Source: DASULK01 sp036381835
GTDB lineage: Bacteria > Actinomycetota > Actinomycetes > Mycobacteriales > Micromonosporaceae
Assembly (NCBI GenBank): GCA_036381835.1
Contig: DASVCA010000158.1
Coordinates: 1 to 14,864, forward strand
Direction of reading: 5' to 3'
Length of the DNA: 14,864 nucleotides
Position 1 is the stretch's first letter. Every line of letters starts with the position of its first letter. The notes beneath the pieces are model-generated. The model searched no databases. It worked only from the letters and a program-made list of their open reading frames with translations, and was not told where the DNA came from. Position numbers and translations under genes: made by a program. Shown piece by piece: positions 1 through 6,893 of the stretch.

Positions 1-1449
1 GCGGTCCGGCTGGCCGACCTGGAGCAGCCGGTGGTGTTCACCACGGAGCCGGAGGCGGCGGCGATCTTCTACGCCCACCAGCAGCGGATTCCGTCGGGTG
101 CCATCGTCGCGGTGTACGACCTCGGTGGCGGGACCTTCGACGCCGCGGTGCTGCGCAAGACCGACGCCGGCTTCGAGATCCTGGGCCAGCCGGAAGGCAT
201 CGAACGCCTCGGCGGTATCGACTTCGACGCGGCGGTCTTCGAGCATGTGCGCCGGGCGATCGGCGACAAGCTCGAAGAACTGGACGAGGAGGATCCGGCC
301 GCCGTCGCCGCGGTGGCCCGGCTTCGGGAGGAATGCGTCCAGGCGAAAGAGGCGCTCTCCTCCGACACCGATGTGTCGATCCCGGTGCTGCTGCCCAACC
401 TGGCCACCGAGGTACGGCTGACCCGGGCGGAGCTGGAGGCGATGGTCCGCCCCACCCTGTACAGCTCGATCGAGGCGCTGCAGCGGGCGCTGCGGTCGGC
501 GAACGTGACCCCGGAACAGCTGCACTCGGTACTGCTGGTGGGCGGCAGCTCGCGGATGCCGATCGTGGCGCAGCTCGTCGGTGCCGAACTGAACCGTCCG
601 GTCACCGTCGACGCCCACCCGAAGAACGCGGTGGCCCTGGGCGCGGCGTGGCTGGCCAGCACCCGGTTGCCCGGCCAGCAGAGGCAGGAGGCGACACCTT
701 CGCCGGAGCCGGTATCCCCGATCGGATCGCCTTCGGCCCGTGCGCACGCCCAGCCGGTCACCCCAACGGTTCCCACCCCGACCACCTACGTCTCCGGCGG
801 CGAGCGGCACGCAGCGGATCATGGTGCGCCGCCCCCGCCGCCGCGGTCGGCCACCTCACCGAAGCGTCGGCCGACCGGCCTGCTGATCGGTGCCGGTGTG
901 CTCGTCGTGTTGCTCGCCGGGGGCGGCGTGGCGCTGGCCATGAACTTCGGCGACACCGACGGTGACAAGCAGAACACCGCTGGTACGAGCGGGCCCTCCA
1001 CCGCCGGTTCGGCCGAACCGACCGGTGAGGTGACACCGACCGAGTCGCAGCTGCCGCCGGACGAGCAGTGCACTGACGAGATCAAGGCCAACGACCGCTG
1101 GGTCTGCCTGACCAGCGCCGTCTGGGATGGCAACCAGCTGGTCATCGAGTACGAGGCAGACTGGGCGGGCGGCGAACCGAGCGTGCGCAGCGGCTACCAC
1201 CTGCACATCTGGGGTGGCGACGGCACCTATCCGCCGGCCGAGATCATGGGGGCGCACCACCCGGATCGTGGTACCTGGAAGGTCATGGACAAGAACCCGG
1301 CGGTGCTCAGCGCAAGCGACTACACCAAGTACGTCGGTGACGATGCCACGAAGGTGTGCGCTCGCATCGCCGATTCCCGCCACCGCCTCGTCGAGGACGC
1401 CAACGGCACGTACCAAACCGGCAACTGCGTACCGATCGAACGGTCGTGA
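1..1449 (+). CDS. Hsp70-family ATPase with C-terminal membrane anchor and outer domain (5' end missing)
   Basis: The reading frame is open from base 1, so the gene starts left of the window; the GTG at 31 is internal. Seen: the Hsp70 phosphate-binding motif DLGGGTFD (118-141), a helical region rich in Glu/Asp, and the second signature LLVGGSSRMP (532-561), followed by the usual end of the nucleotide-binding domain (AVALGAAWLAS). The normal peptide-binding domain is absent. Instead there is a Pro/Ser/Thr-rich linker (about 664-870), a single hydrophobic segment of about 23 residues (877-945), another low-complexity stretch, and a domain of about 120 residues with four Cys (around 1068, 1106, 1360 and 1426) ending at the TGA. 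Known: Hsp70 ATPases drive conformational cycles. Inference: the ATPase domain lies in the cytoplasm and the C-terminal domain outside, Cys possibly disulfide-bonded. The substrate is unknown. The Hsp70 call is secure; the role is open. Confidence 0.88.
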   Translation, partial: AVRLADLEQPVVFTTEPEAAAIFYAHQQRIPSGAIVAVYDLGGGTFDAAVLRKTDAGFEILGQPEGIERLGGIDFDAAVFEHVRRAIGDKLEELDEEDPAAVAAVARLREECVQAKEALSSDTDVSIPVLLPNLATEVRLTRAELEAMVRPTLYSSIEALQRALRSANVTPEQLHSVLLVGGSSRMPIVAQLVGAELNRPVTVDAHPKNAVALGAAWLASTRLPGQQRQEATPSPEPVSPIGSPSARAHAQPVTPTVPTPTTYVSGGERHAADHGAPPPPPRSATSPKRRPTGLLIGAGVLVVLLAGGGVALAMNFGDTDGDKQNTAGTSGPSTAGSAEPTGEVTPTESQLPPDEQCTDEIKANDRWVCLTSAVWDGNQLVIEYEADWAGGEPSVRSGYHLHIWGGDGTYPPAEIMGAHHPDRGTWKVMDKNPAVLSASDYTKYVGDDATKVCARIADSRHRLVEDANGTYQTGNCVPIERS

Positions 1450-1455
1450 CCGGCC

Positions 1456-1490
1456 GTGGGGTGCGGGCCGCGACCGGGCCCGCACCCCAC
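1456..1490. terminator. Bidirectional hairpin terminator between the Hsp70-like and TetR genes
   Basis: Perfect 14-bp inverted repeat: GTGGGGTGCGGGCC at 1456-1469 pairs with GGCCCGCACCCCAC at 1477-1490 around a 7-nt loop. It begins 7 bp after the stop of the plus-strand gene and ends 15 bp before the stop of the minus-strand TetR gene. There is no T-tract, which is usual for GC-rich actinomycete terminators. Confidence 0.75.
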
Positions 1491-1505
1491 TAACGTGCCG
1501 GCTGG

Positions 1506-2150
1506 TCAGTTCGCCTGACCGGGTGGGCGCCAGAGTTCCCCGCGCAGGAGTTGACCGGCTCCGAGCCAGGCGGCGTTCATCAGCCGGGTCGCGGTTTTGT
1601 CGGGGTCGGCGTCAGGATGATCGGCGAGCCAGTCCGCCAGTGACTCGGCGGCGCCGACCAGGGCGAACGCCAACACCTCCAGGTCAGTACGGCGTACGGT
1701 GCACCGCTGTGCCCGGGTGGCCCGGCCGAGCATGCCCGCCACCACCTCCACCATGCGGGTGCGCATGCGCGCCACCTCGCCGGCGAACCGCTGCTCGCCT
1801 CGGGCCTGTCGATACAGCACGGACCATCCGTCGCGGTGCGCCCCGACGAAACGGAAGAACGCCCGCAGGCCGCGCCATAGCTGCTCGTCGGGCGGCAGGT
1901 TCGGCGCGACGGCGGCGGCGATGGCCTCCATCAGCCGGGTGCCCTCCCGGTGCAGGCAGGAGATGAAGAGCGCGTCCTTGGTGCCGAGGTAGGCGTAGAC
2001 CATCGGTTTCGAGATGCCGGCCCCCTCGGCGATCTCGTCCATGCTGGCCGCGTGGTAGCCGCGCGCGGAGAAGACCCGTACGGCGGCGTCGAGCATCTGC
2101 TGCTCACGAACGGCTCGGGGCAGTCGTCGGAAGGTGGGGGCGTCTGACAT
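1506..2150 (-). CDS. TetR/AcrR-family transcriptional regulator
   Basis: A 214-residue protein of usual TetR length. Seen: an N-terminal three-helix DNA-binding domain (about residues 12-60) with the helix-turn-helix at 36-55 (core MDEIAEGAGISKPMVYAYLG), followed by a helical ligand-binding/dimer domain rich in Ala, Arg and Leu. I chose the ATG at 2150; an in-frame ATG at 2162 would add four residues but leaves only one base between a GGTAGG sequence and the start. The gene is divergent from the SCP2/acyl-CoA dehydrogenase/FadD genes, and the 75-bp gap contains two palindromic boxes (2165-2178 and 2181-2194). Inference: it represses itself and the acyl-CoA genes, and is probably released by an acyl-CoA or related lipid, as in other TetR regulators beside fatty-acid genes. 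The ligand cannot be read from sequence. Confidence 0.9.
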   Translation of the reverse strand: MSDAPTFRRLPRAVREQQMLDAAVRVFSARGYHAASMDEIAEGAGISKPMVYAYLGTKDALFISCLHREGTRLMEAIAAAVAPNLPPDEQLWRGLRAFFRFVGAHRDGWSVLYRQARGEQRFAGEVARMRTRMVEVVAGMLGRATRAQRCTVRRTDLEVLAFALVGAAESLADWLADHPDADPDKTATRLMNAAWLGAGQLLRGELWRPPGQAN

Positions 2151-2164
2151 TCTTGCCAGCATAC

Positions 2165-2178
2165 CTACCCGCGGGTAA
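2165..2178. promoter_or_regulatory. Candidate TetR operator box 1
   Basis: CTAC-CCGCGG-GTAA, of which the inner 12 bp TACCCGCGGGTA (2166-2177) is a perfect palindrome. It lies 14 bp upstream of the chosen tetR start, in the shared promoter region with the SCP2-like gene. Its layout matches box 2 (YTAC-N6-GTAA), and the two are offset by 16 bp. The operator role is inferred from position and symmetry. Confidence 0.5.
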
Positions 2179-2180
2179 GG

Positions 2181-2194
2181 TTACGTACCAGTAA
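2181..2194. promoter_or_regulatory. Candidate TetR operator box 2
   Basis: TTAC-GTACCA-GTAA: perfect 4-bp TTAC/GTAA outer arms around a 6-bp core. It has the same arm spacing as box 1 and lies 31 bp upstream of the SCP2-like start. The 16-bp offset places the two boxes roughly one and a half helical turns apart, a spacing compatible with two TetR dimers on one site. Binding is inferred. Confidence 0.45.
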
Positions 2195-2225
2195 GTTCAG
2201 ACCAGTCGGAAGGTACCGCCGCAAA

Positions 2226-2678
2226 ATGACCGACTTCGATCCCTCCACCTTCTCGTCGATGGACCCGAAGCAGTTCGCTCAGGTCGTCAAATCCGCATCC
2301 GACAAGCAGCTCGCCGAGATCATGCAAAGCGACCTGCGCGACAAGATCCTCGGCGAGGTGTTCCGCCGAATGCCGTCGATGTTCCGGCCCGACCGCGCCG
2401 GCTCGACCAACGCGGTCATCCACTGGACCATCACCGACCGACCCGACGGCGGCACCGACACGTACGAGATCGTGATCGAAAACGGCACCTGTAGGCTCTC
2501 GGAAGCCCCTGAGCAGGACCCCAAGCTGTCCCTGACCCTCGGCCCGGTCGAGTTCCTCAAGGTCGTCTCCGGCAGCGCCAATCCGGTGATGATGTTCATG
2601 ACCGGCAAGCTCAAGGCGAAGGGCGACCTCGCACTGGCCGCCAACATCGCCAACCTCTTCAACATCCCGAAGGCCTGA
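2226..2678 (+). CDS. SCP2 sterol-binding domain protein
   Basis: A 150-residue protein. After an acidic, helical N-terminus (about residues 1-45) comes an SCP2-like fold: the strand pattern VIHWTITDRPDGG, then YEIVIENGTCRLSE, the region DPKLSLTLGPVEFLKVVSGS, and the typical C-terminal MMFMTGKLKAKGDLALAANIANLF. Proteins of this family bind hydrophobic ligands such as sterols, fatty acids or acyl-CoAs in the cytoplasm. The ATG at 2226 follows GGAAGG (2208-2213) at a rather long 12-nt spacing. Its stop lies only 2 bp before the acyl-CoA dehydrogenase start (TGATCATG), so the two are probably translationally coupled and work together, the SCP2 protein perhaps delivering a lipid or acyl-CoA. No catalytic activity is expected. 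Confidence 0.88.
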   Translation: MTDFDPSTFSSMDPKQFAQVVKSASDKQLAEIMQSDLRDKILGEVFRRMPSMFRPDRAGSTNAVIHWTITDRPDGGTDTYEIVIENGTCRLSEAPEQDPKLSLTLGPVEFLKVVSGSANPVMMFMTGKLKAKGDLALAANIANLFNIPKA

Positions 2679-2680
2679 TC

Positions 2681-3895
2681 ATGGCGGAGTTCTCGCTCGA
2701 CCTGAACGAGGAACAGCGGGACCTGCGCGACTGGGTGCACGGCTTCGCCAAGGAGATCGTGCGCCCGGCCGCCGCCGAATGGGACGCCCGCGAGGAGACC
2801 CCCTGGCCGATCGTCCAGGAAGCTGCCAAGGTCGGCCTGTACGGCTTCGAGTTCCTCGCCAACTGCTGGGCCGACCCCACGGGGCTGTCCCTGCCGATCG
2901 CGAACGAAGAGCTCTTCTGGGGCGACGCCGGGATCGGGCTGGCCATCATGGGCACCTCGCTCGCCGTCGCAGCGATCTACGGCTCCGGCACCCCGGAGCA
3001 GCTCGTCGAATGGGTGCCGCAATGCTTCGGCTCGATCGACGAGCCGGCCGTGGCGGCGTTCTGCACCACCGAACCGGAGGCCGGTTCGGACGTCGGCGCG
3101 ATGCGGACCCGGGCGGTCTACGACGAGGCCAAGGACGAGTGGGTGCTCAACGGGCAGAAGGCCTTCGCCACCAACGGGGGGATCGCGGCGGTGCACGTCG
3201 TCACCGCGTCGGTGGATCCCGAGCTCGGCTCCCGCGGCCAGGCCGCGTTCGTCGTACCGCCCGGAACACCCGGCCTGGTCGGCACCAAGAAGCTGAAGAA
3301 GCTGGGTCTGCGCGCCTCGCACACCGCCGACGTCTTCCTCGACGACGTACGGGTGCCCGGGCGTTGCCTGCTCGGCGGCCGGGAAGCGCTGCTGGAACGC
3401 CTGGACCGGGCCCGGTCCGGCAGGCGCTCCACCGGTCAGGCCGCGATGCGGACCTTCGAGCTGTCCCGGCCGACGGTGGGCGCCCAGGCGATCGGCGTGG
3501 CCCGGGCGGCGTACGAATACGCCCTCGACTACGCCAAGGAACGCGTGCAGTTCGGGCGTCCCATCATCGAGAACCAGGCGGTCGCCTTCGCGCTGGCCGA
3601 CATGAAGATGGAGATCGACGCCGCTCGCTTGCTGGTCTGGCGGGCCGCCTGGATGGGCCGGAACAACCGCCCGTTCGAGGCCGGGGAAGGATCGATGTCC
3701 AAACTCAAGGCCGGCGAGGTGGCGGTGTCCGTCACCGAGAAGGCGGTGCAGATCCTCGGCGGGGCCGGGTTCATCCGGGAACATCCGGTGGAACGCTGGT
3801 TCCGCGACGCCAAGATCTACACGATCTTCGAAGGAACGTCGGAGATCCAGCGTCTGGTCATCTCCCGCGCCATCTCCGGCCTTCACATCCGCTGA
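2681..3895 (+). CDS. Acyl-CoA dehydrogenase
   Basis: A 404-residue flavoenzyme, the normal family length; it catalyses alpha,beta-dehydrogenation of an acyl-CoA using FAD, the first step of beta-oxidation. Seen: the N-terminal helical domain (about 1-120), the flavin-contact motif FCTTEPEAGSD (about 127-137), the middle beta-domain ending near GLRASHTADVFLDDVRVPG, and the C-terminal helical domain with YAKERVQFGRPI and IFEGTSEIQRLVISRAI. Glu384 in FEGTSEIQ is at the usual catalytic-base position. Between the beta-domain and the C-terminal helices an Arg-rich stretch (around 3379-3450) replaces the shorter linker of textbook family members; it looks like a subfamily trait. The gene follows the SCP2-like gene by 2 bp and precedes fadD by 82 bp. 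Substrate chain type cannot be stated. Confidence 0.93.
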   Translation: MAEFSLDLNEEQRDLRDWVHGFAKEIVRPAAAEWDAREETPWPIVQEAAKVGLYGFEFLANCWADPTGLSLPIANEELFWGDAGIGLAIMGTSLAVAAIYGSGTPEQLVEWVPQCFGSIDEPAVAAFCTTEPEAGSDVGAMRTRAVYDEAKDEWVLNGQKAFATNGGIAAVHVVTASVDPELGSRGQAAFVVPPGTPGLVGTKKLKKLGLRASHTADVFLDDVRVPGRCLLGGREALLERLDRARSGRRSTGQAAMRTFELSRPTVGAQAIGVARAAYEYALDYAKERVQFGRPIIENQAVAFALADMKMEIDAARLLVWRAAWMGRNNRPFEAGEGSMSKLKAGEVAVSVTEKAVQILGGAGFIREHPVERWFRDAKIYTIFEGTSEIQRLVISRAISGLHIR

Positions 3896-3900
3896 GCCGC

Positions 3901-3934
3901 CCCCGGAGGGCGCCTCGACGGGCGCCCTCCGGGG
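3901..3934. terminator. GC-rich hairpin between the acyl-CoA dehydrogenase and fadD genes
   Basis: CCCCGGAGGGCGCC (3901-3914) pairs perfectly over 14 bp with GGCGCCCTCCGGGG (3921-3934) around the 6-nt loop TCGACG. It starts 5 bp after the dehydrogenase stop codon. There is no T-tract. Since fadD follows in the same direction only 43 bp later, it may attenuate read-through or protect the upstream mRNA end rather than end all transcription. Confidence 0.65.
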
Positions 3935-3977
3935 ACTCCATTCGCTTCCGACCCGGCAGGCTGCGCAGGAGAGCGTC

Positions 3978-5528
3978 ATGAATCTCGCCATCGTCCTCGC
4001 CACCCTGATGCGACGCGGGCTGCTCAACCCCGGCCCGCCGACGCGGGTCGCCGCCCAACTCCACTCGCTGCGCAAGTGGGGCTTCAGCCTGGCCGGTGAG
4101 CTGCGGCAGGCAGCCGCCCGCGACCCGGACCGGACCGCGCTGATCGACGAACGGCGCGGCCAGATCAGCTACCGGCAGCTCCTCGATCGGGCGGAGCGTC
4201 TGGCCCGTTCGCTGCGCCCCGCACTCCGGCTACAACCAGGCGATCGGGTCGGCGTGCTCTGCCGCAACCACAACGGGCTGGTGGAGGCGGTGGTGGCCAA
4301 CACCATGCTCGGCGTCGACACCGTACTGGTCAACACCGGCCTGTCCGGGGCGCAACTGGCCAAGGTGACCGAGGAGCAGCGGCTCCGAGCGCTGCTGCGC
4401 GACGACGAGTTCGCCGAGCGGACCGTGGGCCTGCCGACCGAGCAGATCGACGAGCGGCGTTACGAGGAACTGATCGAGACGGCCCTGCCCGGTGAGCTGA
4501 AACCCCCGCAACGGGCGGGCCGGACCATCGTGCTGACCTCCGGCACCACCGGCACCCCGAAGGGCGCCCGTCGCCGTACCCCCGCCGGCTTCGGCCCGCT
4601 GGTGTCCATCATCGACCGCATCCCGGTACGCGACCGAGAGCAGATGATGATCTCTGCGCCGCTCTTTCACACCTGGGGATACGCGGCCCTGCAGGTGGCG
4701 TTCGCGCTCCGCGCCACCGTCGTGCTGCACCGCCGCTTCGACCCGGCCGCGACTCTGCTGGCGCTCACCAAGCACGAGTGCACCGCGCTGTTCGCCGTAC
4801 CGGTGATGCTGCAACGGATGCTGGAGGTGCCGCCGCCGACACCGCTGCCGCCGCTGCGGGTCGTCGCGGTGAGCGGATCGACCCTACCCGGCAACCTGGC
4901 CACCCGGTTCATGGACGTGTACGGGGACGTCATCTACAACCTGTACGGGTCGACCGAGGTGTCCTGGGCGTCCATCGCCACCCCCGCACACCTGCGCAGC
5001 AACCCCAACACCGCGGGCACGCCACCGGTCGGGACCCGGATCGCCATCCTCGATCGAGACGGCAATCCCGTCCCGATGGGGCAGGTGGGGCGGATCTTCG
5101 TCGGCAACGAGATGCTTTTCGAGGGGTACACGTCGGGCGCGACGCGCGAGTCGTACCGGGGCATGCTGGCCACCGGCGACCTCGGCCACGTGGACGCCGA
5201 CGGGCTGCTCTACGTGGACGGCCGGGAAGACGACATGATCATCTCCGGCGGGGAGAACGTCTTCCCGTCCGAGGTGGAGAACCTGCTCGCCGAACTCCCC
5301 CAGGTGCGGGAGGTCGCGGTGATCGGCGTTTCGGACGAGAAGTACGGCCAGCGGCTGGCCGCGTACCTCGTCCTGCACCCCGGCGCGACCCTCGACGCGG
5401 AGGCGGTACGCGAGTACGTGCGTCGCTACCGCGCCCGGTTCTCCGTCCCCCGCGACGTCATCTTCCTGCCCGCCCTTCCGCGCAACGCCACCGGCAAGGT
5501 GGTCACGCGCGACCTGCCCCGGCCGTGA
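3978..5528 (+). CDS. Acyl-CoA synthetase / AMP-dependent ligase (FadD type)
   Basis: A 516-residue member of the AMP-forming acyl-CoA synthetase family, which activates a carboxylic acid with ATP to an acyl-adenylate and then to a CoA thioester. Seen: the phosphate-binding motif TSGTTGTPKG (residues 187-196), the adenylate motif YGSTE (323-327), TGDLG (399-403) with the hinge region GREDDMIISGGENVFPSEVE, and the C-terminal lysine in NATGKV (Lys507), the adenylation lysine position. The start ATG is preceded by AGGAG (3967-3971) at 6-nt spacing. With the SCP2-like protein and acyl-CoA dehydrogenase upstream it forms a plausible fatty- or steroid-side-chain acid activation and oxidation module under the divergent TetR regulator. 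The substrate is not determinable; fadD is a family-level label only. Confidence 0.92.
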   Translation: MNLAIVLATLMRRGLLNPGPPTRVAAQLHSLRKWGFSLAGELRQAAARDPDRTALIDERRGQISYRQLLDRAERLARSLRPALRLQPGDRVGVLCRNHNGLVEAVVANTMLGVDTVLVNTGLSGAQLAKVTEEQRLRALLRDDEFAERTVGLPTEQIDERRYEELIETALPGELKPPQRAGRTIVLTSGTTGTPKGARRRTPAGFGPLVSIIDRIPVRDREQMMISAPLFHTWGYAALQVAFALRATVVLHRRFDPAATLLALTKHECTALFAVPVMLQRMLEVPPPTPLPPLRVVAVSGSTLPGNLATRFMDVYGDVIYNLYGSTEVSWASIATPAHLRSNPNTAGTPPVGTRIAILDRDGNPVPMGQVGRIFVGNEMLFEGYTSGATRESYRGMLATGDLGHVDADGLLYVDGREDDMIISGGENVFPSEVENLLAELPQVREVAVIGVSDEKYGQRLAAYLVLHPGATLDAEAVREYVRRYRARFSVPRDVIFLPALPRNATGKVVTRDLPRP

Positions 5529-5533
5529 GCAGC

Positions 5534-5554
5534 GGCTCCCGGGTCCGGGCAGCC
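5534..5554. terminator. Weak hairpin in the 28-bp gap between convergent fadD and purD
   Basis: GGCT (5534-5537) pairs with AGCC (5551-5554), with partly pairing CCC/GGG tracts inside. It is the only structure in the 28-bp gap between the two convergent stop codons. It is far weaker than the other convergent-junction hairpins in the window, so its terminator role is doubtful. Confidence 0.25.
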
Positions 5555-5556
5555 GA

Positions 5557-6795
5557 TCATTCGCCGCGTTGGACGGCCGCCAGGGCGATGTCGCGGCGGT
5601 GGTGCGATCCGGCCAGCGAGATCCCGTCAACGAGTTCGTAGGCGGCCTCGCGGGCGGCGGCCAGGTTCGGACCGGTGGCGGTGGCACAGAGCACCCGGCC
5701 GCCGGCGGAGATCAGGGCACCGTCGCCGGCCCGGCGTGCCGTACCCGCGTGGATGACGCCCGGGCGCTCCGCGCCCGTGATGACGCCGCCCGTGCGCGGC
5801 GTGCCCGGGTAGCCGGCCGCCGCGACCACGACGGTGACCGCCGCGCCGTCCCGCCAACGCAGCGGCGGATGTGCCGCGAGCGTACCGGTCGCGGCGGCGT
5901 GCAGCAGGCCGGCGAGCGGGGTCTCCAACAACGCCAGCACGACCTGCGTCTCCGGGTCTCCGAAGCGGGCGTTGAACTCGACCACCTTGGGACCGTCGGC
6001 GGTGATCGCAAGTCCCACGTAGAGCAGACCGGTGAACGGGGTTCCCCGCCGGCGCATCTCCGCCAGGGTGGGGTGGACCACCCGGGTCATCACCTCGTCC
6101 ACCAGGCCCGACGGCGCCCAGGGCAGCGGCGCGTACGCCCCCATCCCGCCGGTGTTCGGGCCGGTGTCCCCGTCGCCGACCCGCTTGAAGTCCTGGGCGG
6201 GCAGCAGCGGCACCGCCGTCTGACCGTCGGTCACCACGAACAGCGACACCTCCGGGCCGGCGAGGTATTCCTCGACCACCACCCGCCCGCAGGCTTCCGC
6301 GTGGGCCAGGGCCACCGCTCGGTCGTCGGTGACCACAACGCCCTTGCCGGCCGCGAGCCCGTCGTTCTTCACCACGTAGGGCGGGCCGAATTCATCGAGC
6401 GCGGCCACGACCGCCTCGGGGTCGTCACAGGTGACCGACCGGGCGGTGGGCACATCCGCAGCCGCCATGACCTCTTTGGCGAACGCCTTCGAACCCTCGA
6501 GTCGGGCCGCGGCGGCGGACGGGCCGAAACAGGCGACGCCCTTGGCGCGTACCGCGTCGGCGGCCCCGGCCACCAGCGGCGCCTCCGGGCCGATGACCAC
6601 CAGATCGGCCCCGGTCTCGACGGCGAGGGCGGCGACCGCTTCGGGGTCGGTGGCGTTGACGGTCGCAAGCTGCGCCACGGCCGCGATTCCCGGGTTTCCG
6701 GGAGCGGCGATCAACTGTTCGACCGCGGGATCGGCGGCCAGGCCGAGCGCGAGGGCATGCTCCCGGCCCCCGCTACCGATGAGGAGTACGCGCAC
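5557..6795 (-). CDS. purD: Phosphoribosylamine-glycine ligase (GAR synthetase)
   Basis: A 412-residue enzyme of usual length. It joins 5-phosphoribosylamine and glycine with ATP to form glycinamide ribonucleotide, step two of de novo purine synthesis, in the cytosol. Seen: the N-domain start MRVLLIGSGGREHALALG and VIGPEAPLVAG; the ATP-grasp domain with KAFAKEVM, YVVKNDGLAAGKGVVV and GDTGPNTGGMGAYAPLP; the metal-binding EFNARFGDPETQ; and a C-terminal domain. The GTG at 6795 is chosen because family members begin right at MRVLLIGSGGREH; the frame stays open upstream to 6969 but that part has no family similarity and would run into the inverted repeat and the end of purA. It lies downstream of purA on the same strand with 98 bp between them. 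Its end converges on fadD. Confidence 0.95.
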   Translation of the reverse strand: MRVLLIGSGGREHALALGLAADPAVEQLIAAPGNPGIAAVAQLATVNATDPEAVAALAVETGADLVVIGPEAPLVAGAADAVRAKGVACFGPSAAAARLEGSKAFAKEVMAAADVPTARSVTCDDPEAVVAALDEFGPPYVVKNDGLAAGKGVVVTDDRAVALAHAEACGRVVVEEYLAGPEVSLFVVTDGQTAVPLLPAQDFKRVGDGDTGPNTGGMGAYAPLPWAPSGLVDEVMTRVVHPTLAEMRRRGTPFTGLLYVGLAITADGPKVVEFNARFGDPETQVVLALLETPLAGLLHAAATGTLAAHPPLRWRDGAAVTVVVAAAGYPGTPRTGGVITGAERPGVIHAGTARRAGDGALISAGGRVLCATATGPNLAAAREAAYELVDGISLAGSHHRRDIALAAVQRGE

Positions 6796-6832
6796 GTCAC
6801 CGGATCCTACGCCACCGTCTTCCCTCTCCCGT

Positions 6833-6886
6833 CGATCATGAGGTTGGCCGGCCGTACGCCGAAGCCGACCGCCAACCTCATGATCG
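6833..6886. repeat. Long perfect inverted repeat between purA and purD
   Basis: CGATCATGAGGTTGGC (6833-6848) is the exact reverse complement of GCCAACCTCATGATCG (6871-6886): a 16-bp stem with a 22-nt GC-rich loop that can itself partly pair. It begins 8 bp past the purA stop on the minus strand and ends 37 bp before the purD start. It could be a purA terminator, but the arms are less GC-rich than the other terminators here and contain ATCATGA. The look is of a mobile intergenic palindrome; I have an unverified impression that similar arms occur between genes elsewhere in this bacterial family. Confidence 0.8.
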
Positions 6887-6893
6887 CCGAGGG

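Noticed and set aside
2279..4075. A 598-codon open frame on the minus strand
   Set aside because: It is antisense to the SCP2 and acyl-CoA dehydrogenase genes, which have clear family motifs; the frame is open only because GC-rich codon bias removes stops.
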